64,000 nt of DNA from JAAOII01 sp965207705 (GCA_965207705.1 OZ242292.1:1860001-1924000), one strand, 5' to 3'; positions 50,839-60,398 are shown, counted from the first letter of the stretch. The notes: generated from the letters alone by a model not told the origin. Program-made: numbers and translations.

Positions 50839-53800
50839 CCAAAATTGACTGTTCTTTTAATATAAACCATAGCAACTACAATATACGCAATCTCACTACC
50901 AATAAAAATTGCCATGCCAAGTGCAACATTCTCAATAAAACCATAGGAGTGTAAGCCAATACCCAACAAATTCACCCCAAACCAGGAGAGAACTACTGCT
51001 ATATTAAGTCCAATCATGCCCGCAGCGAAAGTATCATCGTTTATGAAGGATGTGAACCTGCCGTGAAGCATTAATAATAACCATAGGATAATTAGCATAG
51101 CGCCATTTTCTTTGGGATCCCAACCCCAAAATCTGCCCCATGACTGATCCGCCCATATTCCTCCCAAAATGGTGCCAGTAATCATTAGGAATAATGAAAT
51201 CAGGCAGATGGCAAGCATATTTTGACTGATTGCTTCAACGCCAGGTGCATTTACTACCTGACTATGTATTGGTTTGTGTATTGGTTTTTGTGTGAAGCTC
51301 CTTGTATTTGCTTGCGCTCTTATCTTAAGTACCCGCATAGCAAGAAAAATATGAGCTAATATGCCAGTTACCAAACAACTGCCATAACCCAGAGTAATAA
51401 TAACTACATGGGTGGCAAGCCAGTAGTTGGTATTTAGCACTGCAGTAAGCATTTGCATAGAATTACCGTCTGATAAATGCCCAAAGCCAATAGAATGCAA
51501 GATTATGCCAGATGCACAGGCAATCAGTATGCCACTGCCAGTTCTTTTTATTAATTCTAAAATAATTCCTATCAAGATAGTGACAGCGGCAACAAAAATT
51601 ATTGACTCATAAAAGGTGGATACTGGGGGGCGAGATAAAATTATCATTCGGACGACTATGCCACTGAAATGTATGGCAAGTCCAATAGATATGATTATTA
51701 ATGATAAATTGAGAAGTCGTTCTTTGCTAATAAGCGGGCGCTGCTTTTGCAATCCTACAGGATTCCTTTTTACAAAAAAAGCAATCATAGCTACAATGGC
51801 TGCTAAAACATACAACAAAAAACTTTTAAAGAATAACTGGTAGTTGTTATATGCCACTTCAAGTTCTAAACGCCATGAGGGGATGCCACTTAAAGAGATG
51901 CTCTCCTGTTGTAACGCAACGGATAGCTTATTCCATTCGCCTGCATGCTTATATGCCTGGCTAAGCATATTCCAGTAGCTAAAGAAGCGAACGTTGGCAG
52001 GTGAGCCGCCGCCACTTATTATGCTGCCCCATGGAGATAGCCAGGTATCTCCGCTTTCTTGCCATTGCGGCGGAATAACTCGCATAATTAGGGAGTTACT
52101 ATCGCCACTAACACTGTTTATCAAATCAGCTATAGTAAGTAATTCAATTTCCTCTGAGGTTAATTGAGCGACTTGTTTGCTGTGAAGTACCGCAACACGG
52201 TTGACTATACGCTGCCTTGATTTGAGAATTTCTAAATAGTTATATTTTGTTCCTGCCTTCAGTCCAAGAGATTGAGCAAGTATCGGACTTTCAAGCGAAA
52301 AGGACTTGCTAAATAATGAGAAACTACGACTAATCTCAAAGAATAAGATAGATTTTTTTGATAGATCCAACATTTCTAACTGAGTTTTGGTTAACAACTC
52401 TTTATCCATTTGGTTTAATCCTTCAATGGTTTGCTGATTATTTCGCAATGCGGTTGCAATTTGATAAAAAGAATACATGTTCTTTTTGTTTGGCGGAATT
52501 TCTAAAGTATCGGCTAAATCAGGGCTGCGGATTTTGAATATACGTCTTTGGAAGCTATCTTCTGGAGCAAACATTGTTTCGGCTAGCCACTCAATAGCGC
52601 TTATTTCTCCCAAGCTGCTTCGTCCTGAGAATAGCACCAGATGGGCAATTGCAAAAGTATCCAGCGGCTTAATCCTGCCCCCATGTTGTATGGGAATTGT
52701 GGCAAAACTACTATATTCCATGCGTTCCATGCGTTCTTCATTGGCAATGGCATTACCGGGGAATAGAAATGTCATTGATGCAGCAAGTATGCCAAATAAT
52801 AAGAGATTTGTTGCTGTCCTTTTTCTACGCAGGAGCGGCAAACGGATAAATAGGTGTAACAATAATCCAATGCTGATAATAATGCCAGAGAGATATGGGA
52901 ATATCCTGCCAGTATTTTTAACTACAGCTAAGATAGTAGTTTCTTGGGATGCTTCACTTATGAATGCCGATTGGAAAATAGTCCATCCTTTGTAGCGCAA
53001 GGGTTGGTTCATGCTGATAACCTGTCTTTGCTTGATCTCGCCATCAATGACATTAACTATGGATTTATAACTGCGAGGAATTGCGGTAGCGGGGTGATAT
53101 TCGGCAATAAAATCATTCAATTCAATGTCAAAAGGGATATAGGTTCGCTGGGGGCGTAATAGAATTTCATATTTTTTATCTTCTATAGTGATAGTTTGAA
53201 TTATAGGCATTGACTTAAAAATAGCGTACTTGCCTTTAATGCTATTAATATTTGGGCTATTGCGGTCTTTTTGCGGACTGATAATAAAATTTATTCCCGC
53301 AAGATTTTCTTCGCTCTTTAATTCTCCTTTTTTGGGCTGCAAGCGAAAGTTTTTAGCAAAGCCATGATAGGTTGCGTCTCTTGATTGTGGTAATTGTTGA
53401 ATGTTGATGTTAGAGAAAAAATCATCAATGATGATGGTAAATGGTATTTCGGGGTGGTTTAATATATTATTGTTTTTTAACCTATTGTGCGGAAATCTTA
53501 TTTCAGTTAGTTGTTCTGTAGTTTTATTATTTTTGTTGGATGGCACAGAATTATACACAAGAACAGCAAGTTCTGAGTGGTAATAGTTCTCCATAATATT
53601 ACTATTTGTCCCTTCGGGAATTACTAATGAACCTTCATTTTTGTTGATGGCAGTTACAAAGCCACCAATAAGCAATAATAGCGCGCCTAGATGGATAATA
53701 TTATTTCCAAGTTTGCGTATATTCCAGGTTGTCGGCAGTAACAGCTTTGCAGTTAGTCCTATGAGAATTATTGCCATCACAGTCCAACCTCCTGGGATAG

Positions 53801-54020
53801 GGAGTAATATCCCACGCACTATAAAAGAAGCAAAGTATTTTTGTTGCGCTGGATATAACCCTATGTATTTTTGCGCTATAGTTCCTATTATCAACAGAAC
53901 AATCAGCCACAGAAGCGCGTAGAAGGTTATGACAGGATTAGCACATAATTTTAATAGCTTAATTATCTTTTGTGATGAAGAGGCATTTTTAAATTGACTA
54001 AAAAATAATCTTATGGACAT
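50835..54020 (-). CDS. CcsBA fusion: System II cytochrome c synthetase (ResB-CcsA)
   Basis: 1061 residues. The N-terminal part is ResB/Ccs1 (helices near 33-55, 68-90 and 98-125, with NIIHLGALLLLIGGFVTAI, a large periplasmic region to about 370, and a helix near 380). The C-terminal part is CcsA/CcsB with several helices, ending in the haem-handling WWD signature WADQSWGRFWGWDPKENGA near residue 960. Between them is a charged periplasmic region (about 430-720). The protein exports haem and ligates it to CxxCH apocytochromes. The single-chain fusion is known best from epsilonproteobacteria; it is unusual in a gammaproteobacterium, where System I (CcmABCDEFGH) is common. It is flanked by a TPR protein and a TlpA-type thioredoxin. 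Confidence 0.9.
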   Translation of the reverse strand: MSIRLFFSQFKNASSSQKIIKLLKLCANPVITFYALLWLIVLLIIGTIAQKYIGLYPAQQKYFASFIVRGILLPIPGGWTVMAIILIGLTAKLLLPTTWNIRKLGNNIIHLGALLLLIGGFVTAINKNEGSLVIPEGTNSNIMENYYHSELAVLVYNSVPSNKNNKTTEQLTEIRFPHNRLKNNNILNHPEIPFTIIIDDFFSNINIQQLPQSRDATYHGFAKNFRLQPKKGELKSEENLAGINFIISPQKDRNSPNINSIKGKYAIFKSMPIIQTITIEDKKYEILLRPQRTYIPFDIELNDFIAEYHPATAIPRSYKSIVNVIDGEIKQRQVISMNQPLRYKGWTIFQSAFISEASQETTILAVVKNTGRIFPYLSGIIISIGLLLHLFIRLPLLRRKRTATNLLLFGILAASMTFLFPGNAIANEERMERMEYSSFATIPIQHGGRIKPLDTFAIAHLVLFSGRSSLGEISAIEWLAETMFAPEDSFQRRIFKIRSPDLADTLEIPPNKKNMYSFYQIATALRNNQQTIEGLNQMDKELLTKTQLEMLDLSKKSILFFEISRSFSLFSKSFSLESPILAQSLGLKAGTKYNYLEILKSRQRIVNRVAVLHSKQVAQLTSEEIELLTIADLINSVSGDSNSLIMRVIPPQWQESGDTWLSPWGSIISGGGSPANVRFFSYWNMLSQAYKHAGEWNKLSVALQQESISLSGIPSWRLELEVAYNNYQLFFKSFLLYVLAAIVAMIAFFVKRNPVGLQKQRPLISKERLLNLSLIIISIGLAIHFSGIVVRMIILSRPPVSTFYESIIFVAAVTILIGIILELIKRTGSGILIACASGIILHSIGFGHLSDGNSMQMLTAVLNTNYWLATHVVIITLGYGSCLVTGILAHIFLAMRVLKIRAQANTRSFTQKPIHKPIHSQVVNAPGVEAISQNMLAICLISLFLMITGTILGGIWADQSWGRFWGWDPKENGAMLIILWLLLMLHGRFTSFINDDTFAAGMIGLNIAVVLSWFGVNLLGIGLHSYGFIENVALGMAIFIGSEIAYIVVAMVYIKRTVNFG

Positions 54021-54028
54021 AGAGTTCT

Positions 54029-54724
54029 TTATTTAGGTGAACGTAAAAGTTTTAGTTGTTGAGTGGCTATTTCAACTAATTGATTGTTATTAATATTATT
54101 TCTTGAGCTATCAATGAATACAGTGAAGTCATCAATTGCTGCTTGTGTTTGGTTTATCTCAAGCAATACTAAAGCACGATTAAAATATAATATAGTAATG
54201 GCAGGGTTTAACGCAATATTTTTATTCAGGTTCTGTAATGCCTCGTCAAACTTGCCTTGCCCGTAAAGTAGTAGCGCAAGGTTAAATAAGGCGGCAGAAT
54301 GATTTGGATTAATTTCCAAGACCCTATTCAGGTCCTGCATTGATGCTGCATAATTGCCAAGAAGTCGTTGAACCCTGGCGCGGGATGATAGAATATCAGG
54401 ATTATCCGTTTGTAATAGAAGCGCTTGATTTAAGTCATCAAGCGCCGCGCTGAAGTTGCCAATACTTTCCAGGATATTTGCCCGTTGAACTAAATTATAT
54501 TGAATATTGTGTTTAATCGCTATTTCTTTATTAATCATTTCAAGCCGCACTTGCAATGAGGGAGGTTTCAATGATTGTGGTAAAGTGCTTATTGGATTAT
54601 TTTGGCTATTATTTGCAGGATTAATATACGCAGCTAAATCAACGGCTAAGATGATGGTTCCTAGTAGTATCGCAATGGGTAAAACAATGCGTTGGATGGT
54701 CTTGATAATATGTTTAGATTTCAT
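54029..54724 (-). CDS. Membrane-anchored tetratricopeptide-repeat protein
   Basis: 231 residues. One N-terminal helix (11-32) and at least four TPR units of 34 residues (ANILESIGNFSAALDDLNQAL, ARVQRLLGNYAASMQDLNRVL, ALLLYGQGKFDEALQNLNKNI, ALVLLEINQTQAAIDDF). It probably projects into the periplasm. In System I, CcmH/CcmI TPR domains hold apocytochrome. By position (8 bp before the CcsBA gene) this protein may do the same for System II, but that is inference. Confidence 0.75.
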   Translation of the reverse strand: MKSKHIIKTIQRIVLPIAILLGTIILAVDLAAYINPANNSQNNPISTLPQSLKPPSLQVRLEMINKEIAIKHNIQYNLVQRANILESIGNFSAALDDLNQALLLQTDNPDILSSRARVQRLLGNYAASMQDLNRVLEINPNHSAALFNLALLLYGQGKFDEALQNLNKNIALNPAITILYFNRALVLLEINQTQAAIDDFTVFIDSSRNNINNNQLVEIATQQLKLLRSPK

Positions 54725-55044
54725 TTAATGGATATTTTAGCAATATGATTTAATGTTAGGGTAGTTTCTTTGTCAGTTCCTATTGAGTAGTTAAAAATAT
54801 GTGGATTTGCATTGTAATAGTTAAATCTTATTATATCAGTTTTATTACTGGCTATTATTGACTTATTAAAGCAATTTGCTATAATGTTATGTAATTTATA
54901 ATTTTCCTTGTTGGAATATTCTTGTAAAAGCTATTTATTAGTAAGCAACTATTATGTTCATTGATGATGCTCATTGAAGTTCATTCAGCAGGGGATAATA
55001 TTTATAATGAAATTATTTTAAATGCGTAACTATAAAACATAACT
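54725..55044. other. 320-bp AT-rich divergent intergenic region
   Basis: It separates the TPR gene (minus) from tauA (plus). It holds one good sigma-70 promoter toward tauA (listed separately), a second TATAAT at 55003-55008 with a weak -35, and repeated TTCATT/CTCATTGA words near 54955-54988 that might be a regulator site. I see no gene or RNA structure in it. Confidence 0.6.
54858..54885 (+). promoter_or_regulatory. Sigma-70 promoter for tauABC
   Basis: TTGACT (54858-54863), 16-base spacer, TATAAT (54880-54885). The nearest plus-strand gene is tauA, about 160 bases downstream, leaving a long leader. Confidence 0.55.
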
Positions 55045-56064
55045 ATGTATACAAAACACATTAGACAAATTGTCTATACAATTATAGCGTCCTTTGCTCT
55101 TTTTACATTCACTTCCAATGCCTTTGCTGCTGGTGAGGTTACTGTAGGATATCAGGGGGTACTTAATCCTTGGAAAGTCGCTATTGCTGACAAAACTTTT
55201 GAAAAAAGAACTGGATATAAAATCAATTGGCGTAAGTTTGATTCTGGCTCTGCTGTTATTAATGCTATGGCATCTGGAGATGTTCATATAGCCATGGCTG
55301 GCTCAAGCCCTATTGCCGCTGGCATAGCCAATGGTCTTCCTATTCAGATATTCTGGGTAGTTGAAGATATTGCTTCTGCTGAAGCCCTGGTGGTGCGTGA
55401 TGGTTCGGGAATTGATTCACCACAAGACCTCAAAGGTAAGAGAATCGGAGTTCCTTTTGTTTCTACGACCCATTTCCACATGCTTTTTGCTTTAGAACAG
55501 TTTGGCATAGAATCCAGACAAGTGAGCTTGCGTAATTTGCAACCGCCACAAATAGCAGCTGCCTGGGCTAGAGGCGACATTGATGCCGCTTTTGTTTGGG
55601 ATCCTGTTTTAGGCGAAATCAAGAAGAATGGTAAGGTTCTCATAACCTCTGGTCTTCTTAGTTCTTGGGGCAAAGCCACTTTTGATGGCATGGTTGTCAA
55701 TAAGAAATTTGCCGCAGATAACGACAAGTTTATGATTGAGTTTGTTAAGATAATGGACGAATCCACCAGAGCTTATAGTGAGAATCCTGCTAAGTGGAAT
55801 TCTGTTCGTTCTAACGCTCGCAAGGTTGCTTCATTAGCTGGAGGCGGTGCCTCTCAGGTTGCTGGAACCTTAGCACTTTATGGTTTTCCTACCGCTACTG
55901 AGCAAGCAAGTGCTACTTGGTTAGGAGGTGGTGAAAATGGAGGAGTTGCAAAAGCAATAAGATTCACAGCTGAATTTTTGAAAGCTGAAAAGAAAGTTGA
56001 TGCAACCCCTAAATCATATTCAGGGTTTGTAAACAGCAAATTTGCCGCAGCTGCCGCTAAATAG
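55045..56064 (+). CDS. tauA: Taurine ABC transporter binding protein
   Basis: 339 residues with a signal peptide (cleavage near AFA/AGE). It is the periplasmic receptor for taurine. VTVGYQGVLNPWKVAIADKTFEKRTGYKINWRKFDSGSAVINAMASGDV is the TauA N-lobe pattern, and AGSSPIAAGIANGLPI, VPFVSTTHFHMLFALEQFG and DIDAAFVWDPVL follow. Its own promoter lies about 160 bp upstream, and a strong hairpin separates it from tauB. The enzyme genes for complete taurine breakdown are encoded on the opposite strand just beyond tauC, which makes taurine the likely substrate instead of another sulfonate. Confidence 0.93.
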   Translation: MYTKHIRQIVYTIIASFALFTFTSNAFAAGEVTVGYQGVLNPWKVAIADKTFEKRTGYKINWRKFDSGSAVINAMASGDVHIAMAGSSPIAAGIANGLPIQIFWVVEDIASAEALVVRDGSGIDSPQDLKGKRIGVPFVSTTHFHMLFALEQFGIESRQVSLRNLQPPQIAAAWARGDIDAAFVWDPVLGEIKKNGKVLITSGLLSSWGKATFDGMVVNKKFAADNDKFMIEFVKIMDESTRAYSENPAKWNSVRSNARKVASLAGGGASQVAGTLALYGFPTATEQASATWLGGGENGGVAKAIRFTAEFLKAEKKVDATPKSYSGFVNSKFAAAAAK

Positions 56065-56073
56065 TAAATATTT

Positions 56074-56111
56074 ATTAGAGGACCTCTGTTGTACAGAGGT
56101 CTTCTAATTTT
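56074..56111 (+). terminator. Hairpin with T-run between tauA and tauB
   Basis: ATTAGAGGACCTCTG (56074-56088), loop TTGTA, CAGAGGTCTTCTAAT (56094-56108): a 15-bp stem with one G-U pair, followed by TTTT. It looks like an intrinsic terminator that partly stops transcription after tauA, so the receptor is made in excess of tauBC, or that stabilises the tauA message. Confidence 0.75.
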
Positions 56112-56126
56112 ATTGAGTTAATAAAT

Positions 56127-56960
56127 ATGACAAGTTTGGTTGCTCGCGATGTTGATTTCATCTATCGAGCTAAAGATAAAAGCGAAGATGTCCTGGCGCT
56201 TAATAATGTGAATTTGGAAATAGGAGAGGAAGAATTTGTTGTTGCGATTGGAGCTTCTGGCTGCGGTAAGACAACACTTCTTAATCTATTTGCAGGTTTT
56301 CTTTCTCCCACTGAAGGAGAAATTTTTTATTCTGGTAATTCTAAAGCAGAAGGGGAAAATAATAATTCCACTAATGGACATAGCCAAGTGACAGGACCTG
56401 GCAGTGACCGAGGAGTAGTTTTTCAACGTCATGCGCTTTTCCCTTGGCTTAATGTTATAGAGAATGTATCTTTTGGACTGCAACTTCAGAGGGTTAACGC
56501 TAAAGAACGTAGGGAAATAGCAATGAATAATCTTGCGTTAGTTGGACTTGAAGAGTTCTCCAAACATAAAATTTATCAGCTATCTGGCGGCATGCAACAA
56601 CGTGTTGGCATAGCTCGGGCTCTTACCTCCAATCCATCTACTCTGTTGATGGATGAGCCACTAGGAGCGCTGGATGCATTAACCCGCGAGAACACTCAGG
56701 AATTAATTCTTAAAATATGGAAAAAAACCGCTAAAAAAGTTTTTTTCATTACTCATAGTGTAGAGGAGGCACTTTTTATGGCGACACATTTAATTGTAAT
56801 GTCACCGCGTCCAGGGAGGATAACTCATAAGTTTGAGCTTGATTTTTGCAATAGATTTCTTGAGGTTCAAGATGCCCGCAAGATTAAATCAGCAGCAGAT
56901 TTTATTAAAATGCGTGAACAAGTTTTAGAAATTATTTATAGTGATGAAAAAAATAATTAA
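56127..56960 (+). CDS. tauB: Taurine ABC transporter ATPase
   Basis: 277 residues, slightly longer than E. coli TauB, with an extra loop (about 68-90, rich in Asn/Ser/Gly) between the early strands. Walker A is GASGCGKTT (42-50), the signature QLSGGMQQRVGIARALT, and Walker B LLMDEPLGALDALTRE. It drives taurine import with TauC. The 3' end overlaps tauC. It lies after the tauA hairpin without an obvious separate promoter. Confidence 0.92.
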   Translation: MTSLVARDVDFIYRAKDKSEDVLALNNVNLEIGEEEFVVAIGASGCGKTTLLNLFAGFLSPTEGEIFYSGNSKAEGENNNSTNGHSQVTGPGSDRGVVFQRHALFPWLNVIENVSFGLQLQRVNAKERREIAMNNLALVGLEEFSKHKIYQLSGGMQQRVGIARALTSNPSTLLMDEPLGALDALTRENTQELILKIWKKTAKKVFFITHSVEEALFMATHLIVMSPRPGRITHKFELDFCNRFLEVQDARKIKSAADFIKMREQVLEIIYSDEKNN

Positions 56961-57789
56961 TAGTATTAAGAGCATATTTTCTTCTGGAAACGGAAGTAGC
57001 GATGGTTACGGAACTCCAGGAGAAGGTAAGAGCGTTCATATTAGCATTGTTACCGCCATATTATTGCTACTTGTATGGTATCTGAGCACTGAAGTATTTA
57101 GATTGGTGCCTCCTTTGTTTTTACCCTCACCCATAGCAGTTATGAATAAGTTTACTCTTATACTGTTTGATGGCTTTGGAGGTTCAAATCTTTTCGTACA
57201 TACTGGCTGGAGTATGTTTCGTGTCTTTAGCGCTTTTTTTCTAGCATGTGCTACGGCTATACCTATAGGAATTTTGATGGGTGTTAATCGCTATATGCGT
57301 GGTATATTTGATCCGCCCATAGAGTTCTATCGTCCAATTCCTCCTTTGGCTTATTTGCCTTTAGTAATAATTTGGCTTGGAATTGATGAAGCCGCGAAGA
57401 TAATTATTATTTATCTGGCTATCTTTGCTCCTATGGTGCTAAATACACGCTCTGGCGTTAAGTCCGTTGCGATTGAGCAAATTCATGCGGCTTATTCAAT
57501 GGGGGCAAGTAAATGGCAGGTTTTAACTAAAGTAATTCTGAAGGCAGCAATGCCGGAAATTCTCACTGGTATGCGCATAGGTATAGGGTTTGGGTGGACT
57601 ACTTTGGTAGCAGCTGAATTGGTGGCAGCCGAGAAAGGGCTCGGTTTTGTTATTCTTAGTGCCGCTAATTTCTTAGCTACTTCTGTGGTGGTGATGGGCA
57701 TAGTGGTCATAGGTGTCATTGCCTATTCATTTGACCTTCTAATGCGTTATATTGAAAAAGTTGTTGTACCCTGGAAAGGTAAAGTATAA
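56944..57789 (+). CDS. tauC: Taurine ABC transporter permease
   Basis: 281 residues from the ATG at 56944; a GTG at 56941 would add one residue. About six membrane helices, preceded by about 35 Gly/Ser-rich cytosolic residues. The EAA loop AAYSMGASKWQVLTKVILKAAMPEI and GWTTLVAAELVAAEKGLGFVI are typical of TauC/SsuC. The start overlaps tauB by 17 bases. No tauD (taurine dioxygenase) follows; the window instead encodes the Tpa/Xsc route. Confidence 0.92.
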   Translation: MKKIINSIKSIFSSGNGSSDGYGTPGEGKSVHISIVTAILLLLVWYLSTEVFRLVPPLFLPSPIAVMNKFTLILFDGFGGSNLFVHTGWSMFRVFSAFFLACATAIPIGILMGVNRYMRGIFDPPIEFYRPIPPLAYLPLVIIWLGIDEAAKIIIIYLAIFAPMVLNTRSGVKSVAIEQIHAAYSMGASKWQVLTKVILKAAMPEILTGMRIGIGFGWTTLVAAELVAAEKGLGFVILSAANFLATSVVVMGIVVIGVIAYSFDLLMRYIEKVVVPWKGKV

Positions 57790-57803
57790 GAGCTATTAAC
57801 CAT

Positions 57804-57834
57804 ATAAGATATATCGGATAAGATATATCTTATC
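57804..57834. repeat. Direct repeat and 18-bp palindrome between tauC and tpa
   Basis: ATAAGATATATC occurs at 57804-57815 and 57818-57829, and GATAAGATATATCTTATC (57817-57834) is a perfect palindrome ending at the reversed stop codon of tpa. The convergent position would suit a bidirectional terminator, but the stem is AT-only. Confidence 0.6.
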
Positions 57835-59180
57835 TAATGTTTCTTTAGCTCATCGCGTAGAATCTCATACATTTTATAGATATCATCTTCCTCCATAACA
57901 AACGGCGGGGCGATTATTAAATTATCGCCAGTTCCTTTTACATGCAACCCTGCCCAGAATAGGTTTTGATAAAGCTCAGTGCCGCGTAATGAGGGTTTAT
58001 CTTTGGGCACCAGTTCTATAGCAGCAAGCATGCCACAGTTACGGATATCTTGGACTATTGGAATACCCTGTAATTGAAAAAGCGCATCCTCTAATACTTT
58101 TGCCAGTTTCTTGGCGCGTTTGTCCATCTCTTCGTTTATCATTATATCCATAGTAGCAACACATGCAGCACAGGCAACCGGATGGGCTGAATAGGTATAG
58201 CCGTGGAAAAATTCAATCATCATATCGTCTGCATTATTGATGATAGTATCGTATATTTCCTGCTTGGTAGCTACAGCCCCAAGAGGAATTGTCCCATTGC
58301 TAATTGCTTTTGCCATGGTTATGAAATCAGGTTCAACATTAAATGTTTGGCTGGCAAACCACTCACCAGTGCGGGCAAATCCGCAGATGACCTCATCAAA
58401 GACCAAAAGTATGTTGTTCTTGGAGCATATCTCACGCAATCTATCCAAATATCCTTTGGGTGGTAGCAGGCAACCTATTCCTCCCGCAATTGGTTCAACG
58501 AAGCATGCAGCTATATTTTCCGCACCGTATAAGTCAATAGCTCTTTGTAAATCCTCCGCTAATTCAATACCTTTTTGTGGTATGCCACGGGTAAATCTAT
58601 TTTCTGCTAAGCAGGTATGCCTCATATGTGATACTAAAGGAGTAAGCGAGTTAAAAAAACGTCTGTTATTTGCTATACCAGAAAGCGCCACTCCACCCAT
58701 ATTAACTCCGTGATAAGCCCTTTCTCGTGATACAAGAATGGATTTTTGTCCTTGACCTTTGGCACGCCAGTAGGCATAAATCATCTTGATGGTGGTATCA
58801 ACTGTCTCACTGCCTGAGTTAGTAAAAAAAATCCGGTTGAATTTGTCGGGAAGTATTTGTGTCAATTTTTCAGTTGCTTGAAATGAGACCTCATGCGCAG
58901 TATTAAAATGTGGGGTGAAGTCAAGTTTTTGTAGCTGTTGAGTAATTGCCTCGGTAATTTCTGGGCGGCAGTGACCTAATGGGGTAGTGAATAGTCCGGA
59001 TGCGCCATCTAGAATTTTGTCACCATTTTGGTTTGTGTAATATATCCCTTCCGCTCTTTCCATTATTCGCGGTTTGGATTTAAAATCTCTGTTGTCACTA
59101 AAGGGCATCCAGTGCTTATCCATATTGATGTGTTGCCCCTTCTTTCGTTTTGTAGTCATGTTCATATCTAAGTTTTTCAT
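57834..59180 (-). CDS. tpa: Taurine:pyruvate aminotransferase (class III)
   Basis: 448 residues. It moves the amino group of taurine to pyruvate, making sulfoacetaldehyde and L-alanine. Class III PLP fold: HWMPFSDNRDF, FFTNSGSETVDTTIKM (PLP phosphate), YHGVNMGG, VFDEVICGFARTGEWFA (PLP Asp), and the PLP lysine K291 in TMAKAISNG. Omega-amino acid:pyruvate aminotransferases (beta-alanine) are very similar, so the assignment rests on the linked xsc, ald, pta and tauABC genes. Four in-frame ATGs lie in the first 20 codons, and MDKHWMPF (codon 20) may be the true start. Confidence 0.88.
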   Translation of the reverse strand: MKNLDMNMTTKRKKGQHINMDKHWMPFSDNRDFKSKPRIMERAEGIYYTNQNGDKILDGASGLFTTPLGHCRPEITEAITQQLQKLDFTPHFNTAHEVSFQATEKLTQILPDKFNRIFFTNSGSETVDTTIKMIYAYWRAKGQGQKSILVSRERAYHGVNMGGVALSGIANNRRFFNSLTPLVSHMRHTCLAENRFTRGIPQKGIELAEDLQRAIDLYGAENIAACFVEPIAGGIGCLLPPKGYLDRLREICSKNNILLVFDEVICGFARTGEWFASQTFNVEPDFITMAKAISNGTIPLGAVATKQEIYDTIINNADDMMIEFFHGYTYSAHPVACAACVATMDIMINEEMDKRAKKLAKVLEDALFQLQGIPIVQDIRNCGMLAAIELVPKDKPSLRGTELYQNLFWAGLHVKGTGDNLIIAPPFVMEEDDIYKMYEILRDELKKH

Positions 59181-59220
59181 TAAGTCATATATCGGTTAAA
59201 ATCTTGTATGTATAATTATA

Positions 59221-60333
59221 TTATACTTGCTTAGGCATCGCTATAATTCCCGCAATAGCTGCTACTAGGACTATATCCTTGGCACTACAGCCGCGTGAAA
59301 CATCCATAAATGGGGACTTAAGTCCTTGCACCAAAGGACCAAGCGCAGTTGCTTCCCCCAAACGTTGCGTAAGCTTATAGCCAATATTGCCACTATCCAG
59401 GTCTGGAAAGATTAAGACATTTGCTCTGCCATCAATTTCTGATTGCGGAGCTTTTGTTGTGGCAATTTCAGGAATTATAGCAGCATCAACTTGTAATTCT
59501 CCATCACAGCATAGTTGTGGGTTGCTACTCTTAATTATTTGTAAAGCATTAATAACTTTATCCACTCGTTTATGATCTGCGGATCCCTTAGTGGAAAAAG
59601 ATAGTAGGGCGACTCGCGGTTCATCAGTGGTTAGTTGCTGATGGGTCTTTGCTGATGCGATGGCTATATCAGCTAATTGCTCAGCGTTTGGTTCGGGGAC
59701 TATGGCGCAATCAGCAAAAGTCATTATACCGAGCTTGGTTAACATTAAAAAACATGATGATACGGTTTTTATGCCTGGCATGGTACCTATTATTTGTATA
59801 CCGGCTCTAATTACATCCGCACTGGGGACTGTCGCTCCAGCTACTGCTGCGTCAATCAAGCCCACCCTGGTTAGTAAGGCGGCTGTCGTAAGGGGATCAG
59901 CAACCGCTTCATTTATTTGTTTTGATTTCAGTCCTTTGTAACGTTTAATATTAAGTAATAATTCACCAAGGATTTGTTGGTTTTCTTTGATTTGATTGTT
60001 AAACACATCAATTTGTACCTGATTTGATTCGTCAAATACTGCTGCTGAGTTATCTGCCTTTAGAGCTAAGCTGGCGGGGGTGGGGGCTGACAGAGTGGCG
60101 TCAGTTTTTACCAGCCGCACTTCTCTTAGATATATTTCTTTTGTTTTTTGCTGCACCTCTTTAGTAAATGTCTCCACTTTTTTATTTATTATTAGCACAG
60201 GACGAGCTATGTTATCTTGGGCAAGAGAACAGGCAGCTTCTAGTACTCGTGGATCATTGGCTTCTGGCAGGGCAATACGTGCTGCAGTATTGGCTGCTAA
60301 AAGCTGCGACATAAATTCGTTGTTTGTAATCAC
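59221..60333 (-). CDS. pta: Phosphate acetyltransferase (short form)
   Basis: 370 residues, the short Pta class with only the catalytic domain (no N-terminal DRTGG part). It converts acetyl phosphate made by Xsc plus CoA to acetyl-CoA. RIALPEANDPRVLEAA, NEAVADPLTTAALLTRVGLIDAAVAGATVPSADVIRAG, MLTKLGIMTFADCAI, LLSFSTKGSA and VLIFPDLDSGNIGYKLTQRLG are the usual Pta blocks. A start codon lies next to a 14-bp duplicated stretch just upstream. Gaps of 40 and 65 bp to tpa and xsc suggest one transcript. Confidence 0.92.
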   Translation of the reverse strand: MITNNEFMSQLLAANTAARIALPEANDPRVLEAACSLAQDNIARPVLIINKKVETFTKEVQQKTKEIYLREVRLVKTDATLSAPTPASLALKADNSAAVFDESNQVQIDVFNNQIKENQQILGELLLNIKRYKGLKSKQINEAVADPLTTAALLTRVGLIDAAVAGATVPSADVIRAGIQIIGTMPGIKTVSSCFLMLTKLGIMTFADCAIVPEPNAEQLADIAIASAKTHQQLTTDEPRVALLSFSTKGSADHKRVDKVINALQIIKSSNPQLCCDGELQVDAAIIPEIATTKAPQSEIDGRANVLIFPDLDSGNIGYKLTQRLGEATALGPLVQGLKSPFMDVSRGCSAKDIVLVAAIAGIIAMPKQV

Positions 60334-60336
60334 ATA

Positions 60337-60364
60337 GATTATGGGTTTACGATTATGGGTTTAC
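60337..60364. repeat. 14-bp tandem duplication before the pta start
   Basis: GATTATGGGTTTAC is repeated twice exactly, immediately upstream of the pta start on the minus strand. Confidence 0.8.
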
Positions 60365-60398
60365 GATGATTTACAGGACTTATGTAGTAATCGTTCTA

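Noticed and set aside
52477..52995. 172-codon antisense frame within the CcsBA gene
   Set aside because: It lies fully inside the CcsBA coding region with no family pattern or ribosome site.
55344..55766. 140-codon antisense frame within tauA
   Set aside because: Shadow of a clear TauA gene; no independent signal.
57834..59180. Generic omega-amino acid (beta-alanine) aminotransferase for the tpa gene
   Set aside because: Sequence alone allows it, but linkage to xsc, ald, pta and tauABC strongly favours taurine:pyruvate aminotransferase.
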